From the NCBI GenBank assembly GCA_914767715.1, contig OU612070.1, forward strand, positions 3,613,501-3,677,500: DNA of 64,000 nucleotides, given 5' to 3'. The position numbers were made by a program, and so were the translations under genes. The notes beneath the pieces were generated by a model, which saw only the letters and a list, made by a program, of their open reading frames with translations, made no database searches and had not been told where the DNA came from. The DNA is from Membranipora membranacea. Lineage: Eukaryota > Bryozoa > Gymnolaemata > Cheilostomatida > Membraniporidae. This document shows positions 21,704 to 33,900 of the stretch, piece after piece (within the stretch, counting starts at the first letter, position 1; each line of letters starts with the position of its first letter).

Positions 21704-22491
21704 TGTCGCATATTCGACCCACTTGGGGCCGAATACCGGAGCAGAACAGACACTACTATTTCATTCATTTTGCTCATGTTTATTTTGTATGGAGTTAACT
21801 TCTTCCCGTTTAGAAAGAAGGCAACTCCATACAAAAAGTGTTTTGTTTACCTAATCAAATTTATCCACAACATTGTTCTTTAGAATTTTGTTACAAGTAG
21901 GTATTAATTCAATTTACTAATGACTCATAGTTGAGATGCCTTTTCGACATTAAAATCAATTTTTATTCTTGAATAATAAACTAAGTTAGATACCAGAAAA
22001 GCAATCTATACTTTACCAGAAACACATGCTCCAAGGGCTCTCCAACCAGAACTGACCCGCCTTGATGTTCCCCCGGTTTTTATATGCACAGGGGTTCACC
22101 ACGGCGGGCGCGCATGGCCAAAAAACCGGAGATTGCATTTGCCCATCCTCTTGACAAAAGCGGAGATTTGATCCAGATTTTGTTTCTGATAAAAAGTCTT
22201 TAATTATCTATATCATTTAAATGTCAGCGCCTAATCCCCTCCAAAAAGGCGGAGGTTGGACTTTAATTATATACATTATTCTGAAGTGGTTGACGTCAAC
22301 TGGTATCACCTGGCTCCATTCTCTTTATCTGAAATCTCCTGAGCTGTGAGAACGTTTAATCCCCTCCAAAAAGGCGGAGGTTGGACTTCAATTATATACA
22401 TTATTCTGAAGTGGTTGACGTCAACTGGTATCACCTGGCTCCATTCTCTTTATCTGAAATCTCCTGAGCTGTGAGAACTTGAGATCTCACA
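21704..22491 (-). mobile_element. 788-bp direct repeat / candidate LTR, copy 1
   Basis: Almost identical to 27,810-28,597 and of the same length. On the minus strand it starts TGTGAGATCTCAAG and ends ATGCGACA, giving TG...CA ends, followed six bases later by TGGTGCCC, a primer-binding-site-like motif. Inside is a tandem duplication of a block of about 125 bp (22,229-22,480) containing AAAAAGGCGGAGGTTGGACT. There is also a hairpin whose arms contain GTATGGAGTT and its inverse (21,786-21,835). It reads as a recent LTR, but its partner element is not resolved. Confidence 0.7.
22229..22480. repeat. Tandem duplication of ~125 bp inside candidate LTR
   Basis: Two consecutive copies of a block running from the AATCCCCTCCAAAAAGGCGG motif to CCTGAGCTGTGAGAAC. 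The same duplication is present in copy 2 (28,335-28,585), so it predates the spread of the repeat. Confidence 0.9.
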
Positions 22492-22945
22492 GCTTCTGCC
22501 CTCCCTTTTTATTGACTCTCCTGAGTCATCCGAGAAAGCTGTGAGGTTATCTCACAGCTTCTGCCGCTCCTTCTCCTGACCCTCCTGGGTCCTCCAAAGG
22601 AAGCTGTGAAGTTATCTCACAGCTTCTGCCGCTCCTTCTCCTGACCCTCCTGGGTCCTCCAAAGGAAGCTGTGAAGTTATCTCACAGCTTCTGCCGCTCC
22701 TTCTCCTGACCCTCCTGGGTCCTCCAAAGGAAGCTGTGAAGTTATCTCACAGCCTCTGCCGCTCCTTCTCCTGACCCTCCTGGGTCCACCAAAGGAAGCT
22801 GTGAAGTTATCTCACAGCTTCTTCTCCTTGTTTCTCCTGTGCTCTGAAGTAAGCTGTGAAGTTATCTCACAGCTTCTGCCGCTCCTTCTCCGGACCCTCC
22901 TGGGTCCTCCAAAGAAAGCTGTGAAGTTATCTCACAGCCTCCGGC
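22492..22945. repeat. Tandem array of ~61-65-bp units with built-in hairpins
   Basis: About seven units carry CTTCTGCCGCTCCTTCTCCT and GACCCTCCTGGGTCCTCCAA, joined by GAAGCTGTGA-AGTTA-TCTCACAGCTTC, an inverted repeat at every junction. The array begins exactly where the 788-bp repeat ends; the other copy of that repeat lacks it. Confidence 0.92.
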
Positions 22946-25900
22946 TCATGCTGAACCCCGCTGCCCGAGTTGAGGTCTCACTTCCTCTGCCACTCCTCTG
23001 ATCATCTCCTCCTGATCCACTTGGGTAGCTAAGCTGCCATAGTTCACCCTGGGTCTCCATAGTAACTTTCAATTAGTGACATCTCCTTTCTATTGAGTCT
23101 CCCTGTCCATCAGGATAGCCAGCCCACCATAATGAATGATTATACATCCTAGATCGCCATTATATAAGCAGCATTGAAAGCAGCCATTCACTCCCTTCTG
23201 AAAACAAATCGGTTAATCCGGAATGCCAGACATTCCACGGAGAACCAAAGGAAATAGCATAGAATGGTTATCAGGTGACCTAATCTAAAGACTATGACAC
23301 TAAAGGCAAAATGACAGGTCACTTCCCACTCCCAACAATTCTAAGCAAATTCAGGAACATTGTTTAATGTACACAATAGACAATTTTAGCATTCAATTCG
23401 GAGTTGTATCCTCCTTCCTCGCGACAAAAAATAAAACTCATAATATTATCGCAATTATTTCCCTTCGCACTTGTGAGAGAAATGTCTAAATCTTCACAAG
23501 CTTTATTTACATTATATTCCTGGCTCATCAGGATAGTTGGCTCGACATTGTCCATTATGTCGTCTGAACCATAGCTCTTAGTACTGGCACTCCCTCATTA
23601 CCCCTCGGCCATCTACACTGCATCACTGAAAACAAATCAGTTGACCCGGAATGCAAGGCATTCCATGGAAAACCACAGAAAATAGCATGGAATGGTAACC
23701 AGATGAACTAACCCAGTGATGAATGAAATAAAAGTTATGGATAGATCCGTTCAATCAAATTTTTGTTTACAAATACAGTATTGAGCCAAAGCGCTTTGAA
23801 TAAACTACCTGGTTAGACTAGTAACTATTTATTTACTTTTTCCTAGCTTGGAGTTGTCAACTGACCGACACTGGCAACCAGACAACTTTTATAATTTGTG
23901 AAGGATAGAGTATAATTATTTCCCATCTAATAACTTAAACCTAAATTACAAATTTAACCATGGTAACTATAACTTAAACCTACTGCTACAGAAAACACTC
24001 AATTACTACTGGTAAGGTACTCTCAATATTGGATAATGGATAGGTACCATTGGAAATTACTGATTCATCAATCAAATTTAAACTGATGACTCTTATAACC
24101 CAAACGCTAATCCTTATTTTTCGCCCTACACCCTTTTTGGTGAATTAAATTTTTCAACTAACAAACAACTAACAGACAAATGACACTGACCAATGACCTT
24201 AACCACCGAGAATTCTGCCGTGGGTCCTGTACATTTCAAACAACAGTCATACTCCCCACCGCTCTCGGCATAACAACATCCACTGTTGCCCAAATCAGCA
24301 GTCTCTGGGAGTGGCCCTGTAAGAAGAACTCAATTCAAATTGAATATACCATCAATATTTTGCCGATTCAAAGTTTGGAATGCCTGTGATCATGAAGCTC
24401 ACCCTACCAACGTAGGCTCATTAGCCCAGTTTGCCTCCCTGATTGCTTTATATTGGAAGGCTCACAGTAATTGCACTACAACTGAATCATAGTCGCGAGT
24501 GACTTAGGCCCTACCATCAGGTGGAAGGGAAACCCAAACCCTACATGAAAGATTATTCCCGCATGTGGCAGTCAGGGAGCGGCAGGACGCTGTGAAAGGC
24601 AATTCCTAAGAAATGTTTGCTGACACTGAATACTGAGTATAGTGAAACAAAAATGAATAGTTCTTCTGGGCCCCTCCCCCAAAAATCTGCACATCACTCA
24701 ACAGTTGGATACAATGCTTCAATCATCGGAGTAATCCTACAAGTAAAGCTCCCAGGTCCCCGCGATCCAAATTTGACAGACAAGGTCATTGGCATGTGCC
24801 TACATTCAGAATTAGCTATAAATGTTTGTTTGAATCCATACACTCTTATTTACCTAATACAAAAAAATATTAATTGCATAATTTATCTTCATTTATTTAA
24901 TTACTTCAAACACCCATCCTAATTCAATCTTAGTTCATTGAATATCCATTGTGTATGAAACTAATGCTAACAGAGAGTTATCCCCTCCTACATCAATAGA
25001 TGGAGTGCTAATAAAAACTCCATCCTATATTCCACTAATGCTATTTAGGCTATTGAGGCTAGTAGTGTTGTCAGAACTAGTGGTCAGTTGATAAAACCAG
25101 TTTAACTAACATACAGAGATATCTGCATTTACAATTACTTTGAACTTCAAAAAACAACTATCTAAAGTTTCGTCCGGATTTTTAACGGCGCAATAAGAGT
25201 AACCATTATAGATAAACAACACAAACGTCCAATACCAAGACCTCCCTTAAATAGTTACCTAAATAAATGATAAATCACAAACTTTGACTCCCAAATAACC
25301 GTGAAAACTCTAATGCGCATCTCAAATCTTATATTATCTAATTACAGGTAATACACCATCTGACATGTCCTTCTAAATTAGTTCCTGTATTTCTATGCGT
25401 GGTTGTGGTTGATACGCCTGCTATGGGAATTAAAGCCCACTGACAGCCAACCATGAAATAATTTACTTGAAATAAGTTTGTTAACATCAGAGTGGAAGTC
25501 AAGCGAAATTATGCCGTAAGCAGGTTTAGTAGCATTTAACCCCCTAATACATTAGACATCTTTTTAATTAGATAGTACTCATCAATCATACCTATTGCTA
25601 TGGAAACTAACTACTTGTGTTAGTTGTGCTGTGCAGGTAGACTTCAACACTCAGCTAACCTCAGCACTAAGTCAACTAGCCTAGTAATAAATGGGGCCAT
25701 ACATATAATAGCGGAGATTCCCAATTTGGTAATCAACTACATATCTTAGTCATTATTAGACCTACAACTGAAAAGATTATCCCTCAACTGGGCGACAAGG
25801 TATGTACTTTGAGTTATTTACAACAAGTACATGTGAATTCTATGTTTTGCCGGCACAGGGTTATTTGTGTTGAGAGGTTCGCAGCAATATAACTGTAATA

Positions 25901-27809
25901 CTTATAAGTTCCCCAAATGACCATTGAACCATCCCGAGCCGACAAATAACCATCCTTTTAAAAACAACCTGACAAATCACCTACACAAATTTCCAACGGT
26001 TTACCTTGTCTTGTAAATACATTGGTATCAGTCAACACGCAATTATCCATAGAAAAATGATCATGAAACCAGCAATATTTATATTCATATCACAATTTGT
26101 ATTTGGTAGTTTAACCCCATGATAGCCTGTAAGCTGACCAACTGGCAGGTATGGCGATGAGATATCTCAAGGCATCCGCCACTTGTGACAGGTATGTTGT
26201 TGGGTAACTTTTTAACATAATTTGGATGTCTGAATACACATAGCATTGTACATCAATGTCCATTATTACGCAATTTTCTTATAGTCACTTCCTATTACTA
26301 GCATGACTTACCGTCCCCGTGGTTAAATGATCCCATTCTACCGAAGGGGTTTGTATAAAATGTCATTGCGTGTTGACTTTTGAGACCAGTTATAATTGTT
26401 TATATTCCGTTTGTAAAGATCAAAACCACAGACAACGTTGGTGAAAAAACTTGCAAGAACATGGGAGTATAAATGTTTCACTAGTTTAAACTATTTACCT
26501 CCAAATCTAAAAAGATACTGGTGACAACAAAAATAAAACTTTTCAAGTTGTATAGAAAATTAGTGAACTTAACTCTAAACACAGGCAAAACAACTAAATG
26601 AAAGGAAAATTGCTAGTAGTTTTGAAGCTTCATCCTGTAATCAGAAGTTGAAAGCGCCTGATTTTTGACAAAAGACTTGAAAAAAAAATTAAATAAATCC
26701 TATAAAATAAATATCCTCCTTATATCCTCCTTTATATCCTCTTTGTATAACATATGGACAATCAATCCCCCCAAGTGTACAGAGTCAGACCAGTTGTCAG
26801 ATAAAGCCAGATTCAGACAATCTTTAATGAAGGAATGATATTAACTCAACTAAGTACGCGTATTTATTTGATTAGTCTGCAGCCTCTGACAACTAGCCCT
26901 ATAGGCCTATTCCATACAAATGGAGTGATTAGTTGTCGCTGGAGCTCCCCGGTTTCAATTTTCCATAATTTTCCTCCTATTTTCCTTTCAATTTGTCCGC
27001 CAATTTTTTCCTCCATAGTAATAATAATATTCTTCCAGTATCCATATAAATATTTTGTTTATCCGTCCCAGCATTTTTCCTGGACCAGAGTTTCCCACAA
27101 GTTCTATTTCAATTCACTTCAGTTTTTCCATCATTTATAAATACTTTTGTTGTCCATGGTTGTAATTTTGTCGTCTCAAAAGAATTTTCAAACCCTATAA
27201 TTTTCTCAAGGTTTAACCTGGTGATTTGTGAGGTAAAGGCTGTTTTGTCAACTTACGTTGTAATGGGTGATTAATCTCTCTTCAGTAAAATATGTCGTCG
27301 GCTCGGGAAGTTCGGTTTGAATACAATCCTATCCAGCATTAATTATATCTAGAGAATAGAATAATAATGTTAATGTCCTATAAATAAAACATCTAGCTGA
27401 TACAAGCGTGAATGTGTTGTTGCATGATTAACGCCCTTTAACTCTTACTATTACAGGCGCTGGAAACAAACAATCATGTTGATCGCCAAAAATGACAAGC
27501 ATCACACCAGCACTACAGTATGAGAGAAGAGGAAACATCCACTACACATCATGAGAAATGGATAATGATAACTGAATTATAGCTAACTGTGGCAACAAAA
27601 CTACAGCTATCGTCTCACTGGATTAATACTAGGAGACGCTCGATTAATACTAAGAGACGAAAAATGATACTGCTACATGTACTCACATGGATATTACTCT
27701 AGATCGATGCTAAATAAAGTGGATATAATGACAATAACACAGCATGATCGCGAATCAGTCTCAAAACTGGAAGGTCGTAAGTTAAAATTCACTCGGGGCA
27801 CCAGAATTC
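22946..27809. other. 4.9 kb without recognisable genes between the two 788-bp repeats
   Basis: Only short, uninformative frames are present. A block of about 80 bp containing AATCCGGAATGCCAGACATT at 23,196-23,279 recurs in diverged form at 23,622-23,708. No RT, integrase or transposase motif was found on either strand, so if this is element interior it is non-autonomous. Confidence 0.5.
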
Positions 27810-28597
27810 TGTCGCATATTCGACCCACTTGGGGCCGAATACCGGAGCAGAACAGACACTACTATTTCATTCATTTTGCTCATGTTTATTTTGTACGGAG
27901 TTAACTTCTTCCCGTTTAGAAAGAAGGCAACTCCATACAAAAAGTGTTTTGTTTACCTAATCAAATTTATCCACAACATTGTTCTTTAGAATTTTGTTAC
28001 AAGTAGGTATTAATTCAATTTACTAATGACTCATAGTTGAGATGCCTTTTCGACATTAAAATCAATTTTTATTCTTGAATAATAAACTAAGTTAGATACC
28101 AGAAAAGCAATCTATACTTTACCAGAAACACATGCTCCAAGGGCTCTCCAACCAGAACTGACCCGCCTTGATGTTCCCCCGGTTTTTATATGCACAGGGG
28201 TTCACCACGGCGGGCGCGCATGGCCAAAAAACCGGAGATTGCATTTGCCCATCCTCTTGACAAAAGCGGAGATTTGATCCAGATTTTGTTTCTGATAAAA
28301 AGTCTTTAATTATCTATATCATTTAAATGTCAGCGCCTAATCCCCTCCAAAAAGGCGGAGGTTGGACTTTAATTATATACATTATTCTGAAGTGGTTGAC
28401 GTCAACTGGTATCACCTGGCTCCATTCTCTTTATCTGAAATCTCCTGAGCTGTGAGAACGTTTAATCCCCTCCAAAAAGGCGGAGGTTGGACTTCAATTA
28501 TATACATTATTCTGAAGTGGTTGACGTCAACTGGTATCACCTGGCTCCATTCTCTTTATCTGAAATCTCCTGAGCTGTGAGAACTTGAGATCTCACA
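27810..28597 (-). mobile_element. 788-bp direct repeat / candidate LTR, copy 2
   Basis: Near-identical to 21,704-22,491, including the internal duplication. On the minus strand it is followed by CTGGTGCCCCGAGTGA, again primer-binding-site-like. Similarity stops at TCTCACA, where copy 1 continues into the hairpin array. It lies 273 bp upstream of the start codon of the COX8-like gene. Confidence 0.7.
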
Positions 28598-28869
28598 TTA
28601 CTACTGACAATTTACTGGATATGACTAGACTACATAAGATCACAGATTCGACTGTCACCACGCTGATAAAGATAAAAACATTTTACAGATTGTCTTCTCA
28701 CGGCTACCTGTATAAAATCATTAATTTGGCGTGATACAATGAGCTTGTGACCAATCATAAGTTGTTTAACGTGCTGTACCCAATGAAACTGCGTTTAACA
28801 GGTTTCTATAAGCAAGGCCGGTGTCCAAGTCCATTTTGCTGCAGTTGAGGAAAAATTCACACACAAGAA

Positions 28870-29733
28870 ATGATTTCAGCTGTTACCAAGGTGGCCCCTG
28901 CCATTCAGAGAGTTGCTGTAAGGTCTCTCCAAGTGAGGACACACATATCTGGACCACCAAGAAACATAGTGCCACTTTCAGTAAGTTTCGGGCAAGAGAG
29001 ATTAAGATTCAGTCGTCTAATCAATTCAAGGAGTTAACTCCTTGGTCTAATATCAAGGACTCTAACTCCTCCTTGGTCTACTAATCCACCACTGATAATA
29101 ATTGATGAGGCTCATTATTATGACTTAACTTTGTGTGGTGTTGATGCCTAGGCTGCGCTCAGAATCATTGGTTGGGTTAAAATGATTGAATAAATTAAAT
29201 GATGTTAACTAAGTGGATTGCTTTACTACTAGCTAGCACTCTCATCTTTTTATTTTATTCTGCTCACTCATAGTCACAGATGATATTAACTGAGAAGTTA
29301 ATGGTTATAAGATAACAACTTCACTCATCAAGTTTCAAAGAGTAAATCCGAAGAAGTTAATTTGTATTTATGTATTGTTAGGATCGGTCCTATGAAATTG
29401 TAGGCTATCTCATCTGTGTGTTAAGTCCATGGTATTTTTTTATCTAAACAAACAAAATATCAAGCTGCAATACACCAAGGAGTCATACCTTGATGGACGA
29501 CCATCCGAATACAGAAAAAATCGAACCCACAATATAATTAGGCAAGGAACTATCATATTCAACTGGGGTAAACAAGAGTAAAAATATGTATTTTTGCAAT
29601 CTTCATTGTTATGGTGTTTCCTATTCTGTTTCAGGAGAAAATATGGTCTACAGCGTTGCTTGGAGTCGGCGTGTTCGGGACACCTATGTATATTCTAGCT
29701 AATATCAAAGAATACAAAGTCAGAGAAGATTAA
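28870..29733 (+). CDS. COX8: Cytochrome c oxidase subunit 8-like protein (two exons)
   Basis: Exon 1 is 28,870-28,980 and ends at the donor GTAAGT; exon 2 is 29,635-29,733, after a TTCTGTTTCAG acceptor. The join is in phase 0 and gives 69 residues. The N-terminus (MISAVTKVAPAIQRVAVRS) is basic and lacks acidic residues, like a mitochondrial presequence. The mature part has a PP motif, one membrane span (about residues 40-59: WSTALLGVGVFGTPMYILA) and a short polar tail, YILANIKEYKVRED. COX8 is a small single-span subunit of respiratory complex IV in the inner mitochondrial membrane, and its membrane helix ends in an IL-x3-E-x-YK pattern like this one. COX7C is a possible alternative, since its pre-helix segment is also somewhat similar. 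The start is the first ATG giving a presequence; an upstream LTR-like repeat ends 273 bp before it. Confidence 0.72.
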
Positions 29734-30956
29734 ACAGCCATTCCAAGCATTCCTAGGTATGACCTCCTAGTTTGACCCCATTACTCTTTGAGGAGGTATA
29801 TCCTCTCAATTTTAGTGCAACGATTGAGGTCATTAGATTATAGATGGCAATGTTCCCGCTCAGTTTTCAATCCTGTTAACAAACCCTAGGAATTTCGCGC
29901 ATACATTCAAGGCTTCCGTACATGGTGCTGCACCATAGCCAACACAAGCAATCTCCAATCAAAAACAAATCTTATTCGACTCAAGTTATTGATACTCAGT
30001 ATTATCTCACTTCCCAGGTTCATCATGATTCTTTTTATCTTGTTGTAGATAATGGGGATCCTGATACTACATTGGATTGAATGGTTATGAATCTTAGACA
30101 CCTTCTACAAACTTCAGCACGCTGATAAATCTTTTAACTTGTGTATCTGTGCTGATTGTGTAAGAAGACTATTTACTTGCTTTCCCCGCATGTCAACCTC
30201 TGTAGTATTGGTGATGAAGCTTGATCAACTTTTTCTCTCAATATATCCACTGACATGATGGTTTAGTTGCGTGCCAATTTGGTCTTTTCACAAATGTAAA
30301 CTCAAATTTGAGCTTAATACATTATCTTTATTTAATACTGAAAACATTTTGAAATCTCTTCACATTGCACTCATGAAAAAAACAGGACGGAAATTATTAA
30401 GTGAGAGAGAGAAAGTACTCATGAGAGTGTTGACGCATTTCGGGATATATGCAAAATATATGAAAATAGATCAAAGTTGATATAAATATCACAGTCTTCA
30501 AAGGCAGCTATGGAATAAAATGCAAACTTGGTTGCTCACCAAAGTCCAAAATGTCAAGGTAAAACTATACAAAGCAAGTAATATCAGCTTAATACAGAGA
30601 CCATTGGATCTCACTTTCTGTCTATAGTTACTGGAAACTGCACCTGATAATCAACATTTGAATAATATAATAAACACCGATGTATAGCTATGAGAAACTT
30701 CAGGTATGGTGCTGCGAGCTACCAGTGCCTAAGGATCCAGACCGTAGTCTGATACTTATACTCCAATAAAGTCGTCATTGGTACAAAAAAAAACAAAAAT
30801 ATGAGACCATTAATAACTTAAGCTTAAATATCAGTTATAGCCCAGTTTCCAGGAAGGGCAGCTCACCGATTTTTAGCCTACTATGAACGGTGTGTTCTGT
30901 AAATGTAGAGAGTTAGCGAGGGTACACTATATAGCCTCCGTACAAAACAATACATG
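29734..30956. other. Spacer between convergent COX8-like and RGS22-like genes
   Basis: Both 3' untranslated regions must end here. AATAAA occurs on the plus strand near 30,511 and 30,763; a minus-strand equivalent lies near 30,320. No further gene is visible. Confidence 0.45.
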
Positions 30957-33900
30957 TTAGGTCACCTCTTGCACAGCAGCAGGTATATCAGTTTTACTAG
31001 ATTCTAGGCTATGAGTATTAGTGCTGGTGCGCCTGTTCTTAGCTTGCTGTAAGATCTTCAGCTGCAGAGCTCGAGTTTTACCTTCACCTGTCTCCCCTTC
31101 CTCCTCGGTCTGTGGAAAAAACAATTTTTAGGTTAGAGTTCATACACACAAAGGAAACTGGTCAGTTGAAATAAAATGCGACACTTATCTATGCCATCGT
31201 GTTGTAGCAGCAAGGAAGACCAGTACAAAAACTCTGTTAGCGTTTCATAATGAAAACTTATTTTAATTGCCTGAGCATTACAAAATGAGTATATATTTTT
31301 GCAATACATTGTTTGTTAGTTGTAAGATTCGTTTTCCACTGTTTTCAGATAAGCCTGTTCGGCAATAAAAAGCGCTGTCAATCTTTTACATTTCACTTGT
31401 TGGTTACATGTAGAATGATATCAACCTATATTATTATGCGACAATTATACTAGGTAGCTGATTGCACAGGGCTGATTCATTAAAATACGTAAGTGTCTCA
31501 TTGAGCCCTGTTTACCATCTTCCTGCTACCAAGGAGTTGGATGTCACTTGCTGCAGGAAACAAACCAGACCTCTCGGTAAATCATAGACCAAAAATATTA
31601 AGATTGACCCGGATGTTGGACATTTAATAATCCCACCGCGTTCTACTGAAGTTATACTCCACATGACCACAGAGGTATTCTCTCGAACACTTGATCTAAT
31701 CAGAGGAAAATATTTAACGATAATTTCGGTAGGGGTGCATAAGAAGCAATATCAGATTGAAAGTATTGAATTATAGATATAGATGAATCACGCTCTTGAA
31801 AGTGAAGAATTGAAATCCTGAACGCATTTAAAGTCATACATAAGCTAGTAGCGTTATATCTTCAGAACTACCTCAAGTGATCATGTTCAGAGAGGGTTAA
31901 ATCTAAAAGGGTTGACGTCCTTGAGGAGGAATCATGTTTTGAAGCAGTTCCCTCGTCTAGTGAGACCAAATTACCATGCTCTAGGAATTAATGATGTTCT
32001 ACATGCTAACCTGACCTTACTTTTTCTCACAAACTAGGTTTTTGCTAACTTTAGTAATAGCAGGATAACAGAAAACTTGTTCTGCATTCCCAAAGGATGA
32101 CATGGAAAGTATTACCAGGTTGTCAAATTTGCTAGAGATTCTGATATTCTGGAAGTTCACGCCACTAGATTGTTTTACTAAAGCGGAAATCAGGCGTTAT
32201 ATCCATGCCAGCAACCTTGTGTTCTTGTGATTATTGTCAAAAAATGCATAGTGCAAATAGAGAGTTGTATACTCTGCAAGCAGAAGTTCCCAGAAAAATA
32301 CAAATGGCATTGTTATCACGTTAATCTCTTTTACACATAATTTTGATAACAGGTTTTGTTTGGTTTTTGTTTTGCTATGCAAACAAATAAAAAAAATTGA
32401 GACAACTCTTTATCTGCACCAGGTATATCAATACACAAGATCACAAGGTTGGCCTTTATCGGATATAACTAATATTTACACAAGGTATAGAAGCCAGGCA
32501 ATATCTAAACAAACCTTGAGCATTGACTGAGGAATATCCTCAAAATCAGCATCCTGAAATATATGCAACGATGTGAATGATCAATCTATCTGTCTCATTT
32601 TTGATTTCCAATAAAAGAATCAGAATGCTGGAGACTGCCTCCGAACAAACCTGGCATACTTTGATGTGCTTTTCAGTAATCTGGCCATTCTACTAGGCTG
32701 TCCTCAGGTTTTTCGTAATGCCCGAGTCACATTTTACTGCTGGATTTATCTCATTACTCACACTTGCCACCACCTTTTTTCAGTTAGTGCAAGGTTTAGA
32801 GTTTACACAGTTATTAGGACTTAGTAAGCCAAGGTCTAGGAGTGTAACGGGTTTTTAAGATGGTGGCAAACCAAATAATGAGAGGGGCAGCTATGTACCA
32901 AGTTACAAGGAACTATACCTCCTTGCCCAAAATAAAACAAGTTCATCTCAATAAATAATTATTACCAAGTAATATAATATTAACTCTAGCAGCAGGCATT
33001 TTTGTTAGAGCATAATGATTACAATTCAAACATTTTAGAAGCACAATTCAAATGTTAACTTTGAGCTGCAAAGATGTAAAAGGTTGAGCTAGCAACACCC
33101 AAAACGCTTTACTTCCTACCAATTCTCATGACATTGAAGGCACTCCATCCGTCTGTAAGCAATTTGTATAGAGGTTGGGTAAAAGGACAAGAAAGGAATC
33201 TAGCCATGTTTTGATTGTTTATCCAATTCTAGAGAGATTTATTCGCACCCATGAATGTGGATCAAAAAAGGTAGTGTGAATGCTCCACATCAACAGTCAC
33301 AAAATACAAGCAAATGAGTTTTGGGCACAATGATCTCAGGGTTTCCCAAAAATATCTGAAAGAGCTCAACCCAGATGTTTATTGTATGATTGTATATTTT
33401 TATATAATACCTTGACTTTGAGGCCCTCTGTGATACTGTAGGTGAGAGATGAGATCTTAAGTGAGTGCATGTTAGCTGGGTTCCTGATCACAGGTAGGAC
33501 GACTCTATCTTCTTTAGGGGTGGGGGCACTCTGAAACTCCTCATATCTCTTATGCAATGCTTTCTGTCTCTTACTCACTACAAAGTGCATAAAACTGTAA
33601 TTGCCAGTAAGAAAACAGTTCAAACTAACCAGATAACTGATGTCATCCAGTTCAGACTCTCATGTACAGTATACTAAACAGCCTTCACTATTAAAACAGC
33701 ATGGTACGCCTCAAATTTGCCAGATGCAGGTTCAGCCTAGACTTCTGAAAAAGTAAACTTACATGTTTTTTTGGCGGGATCCTCTGGGGGCTTATAACCT
33801 TTCATGAATCCAGCCCAGTATGGAAGAAGCTCCTTGAATACTATGAACTGAGCTTCATCAAACAGGTTCTGTATAACTTCTCTACCTTGCATAACCTTTA

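Noticed and set aside
22492-22945. CRISPR-like array
   Set aside because: The units are contiguous and nearly identical over their full length with no unique spacers, in an animal genome.
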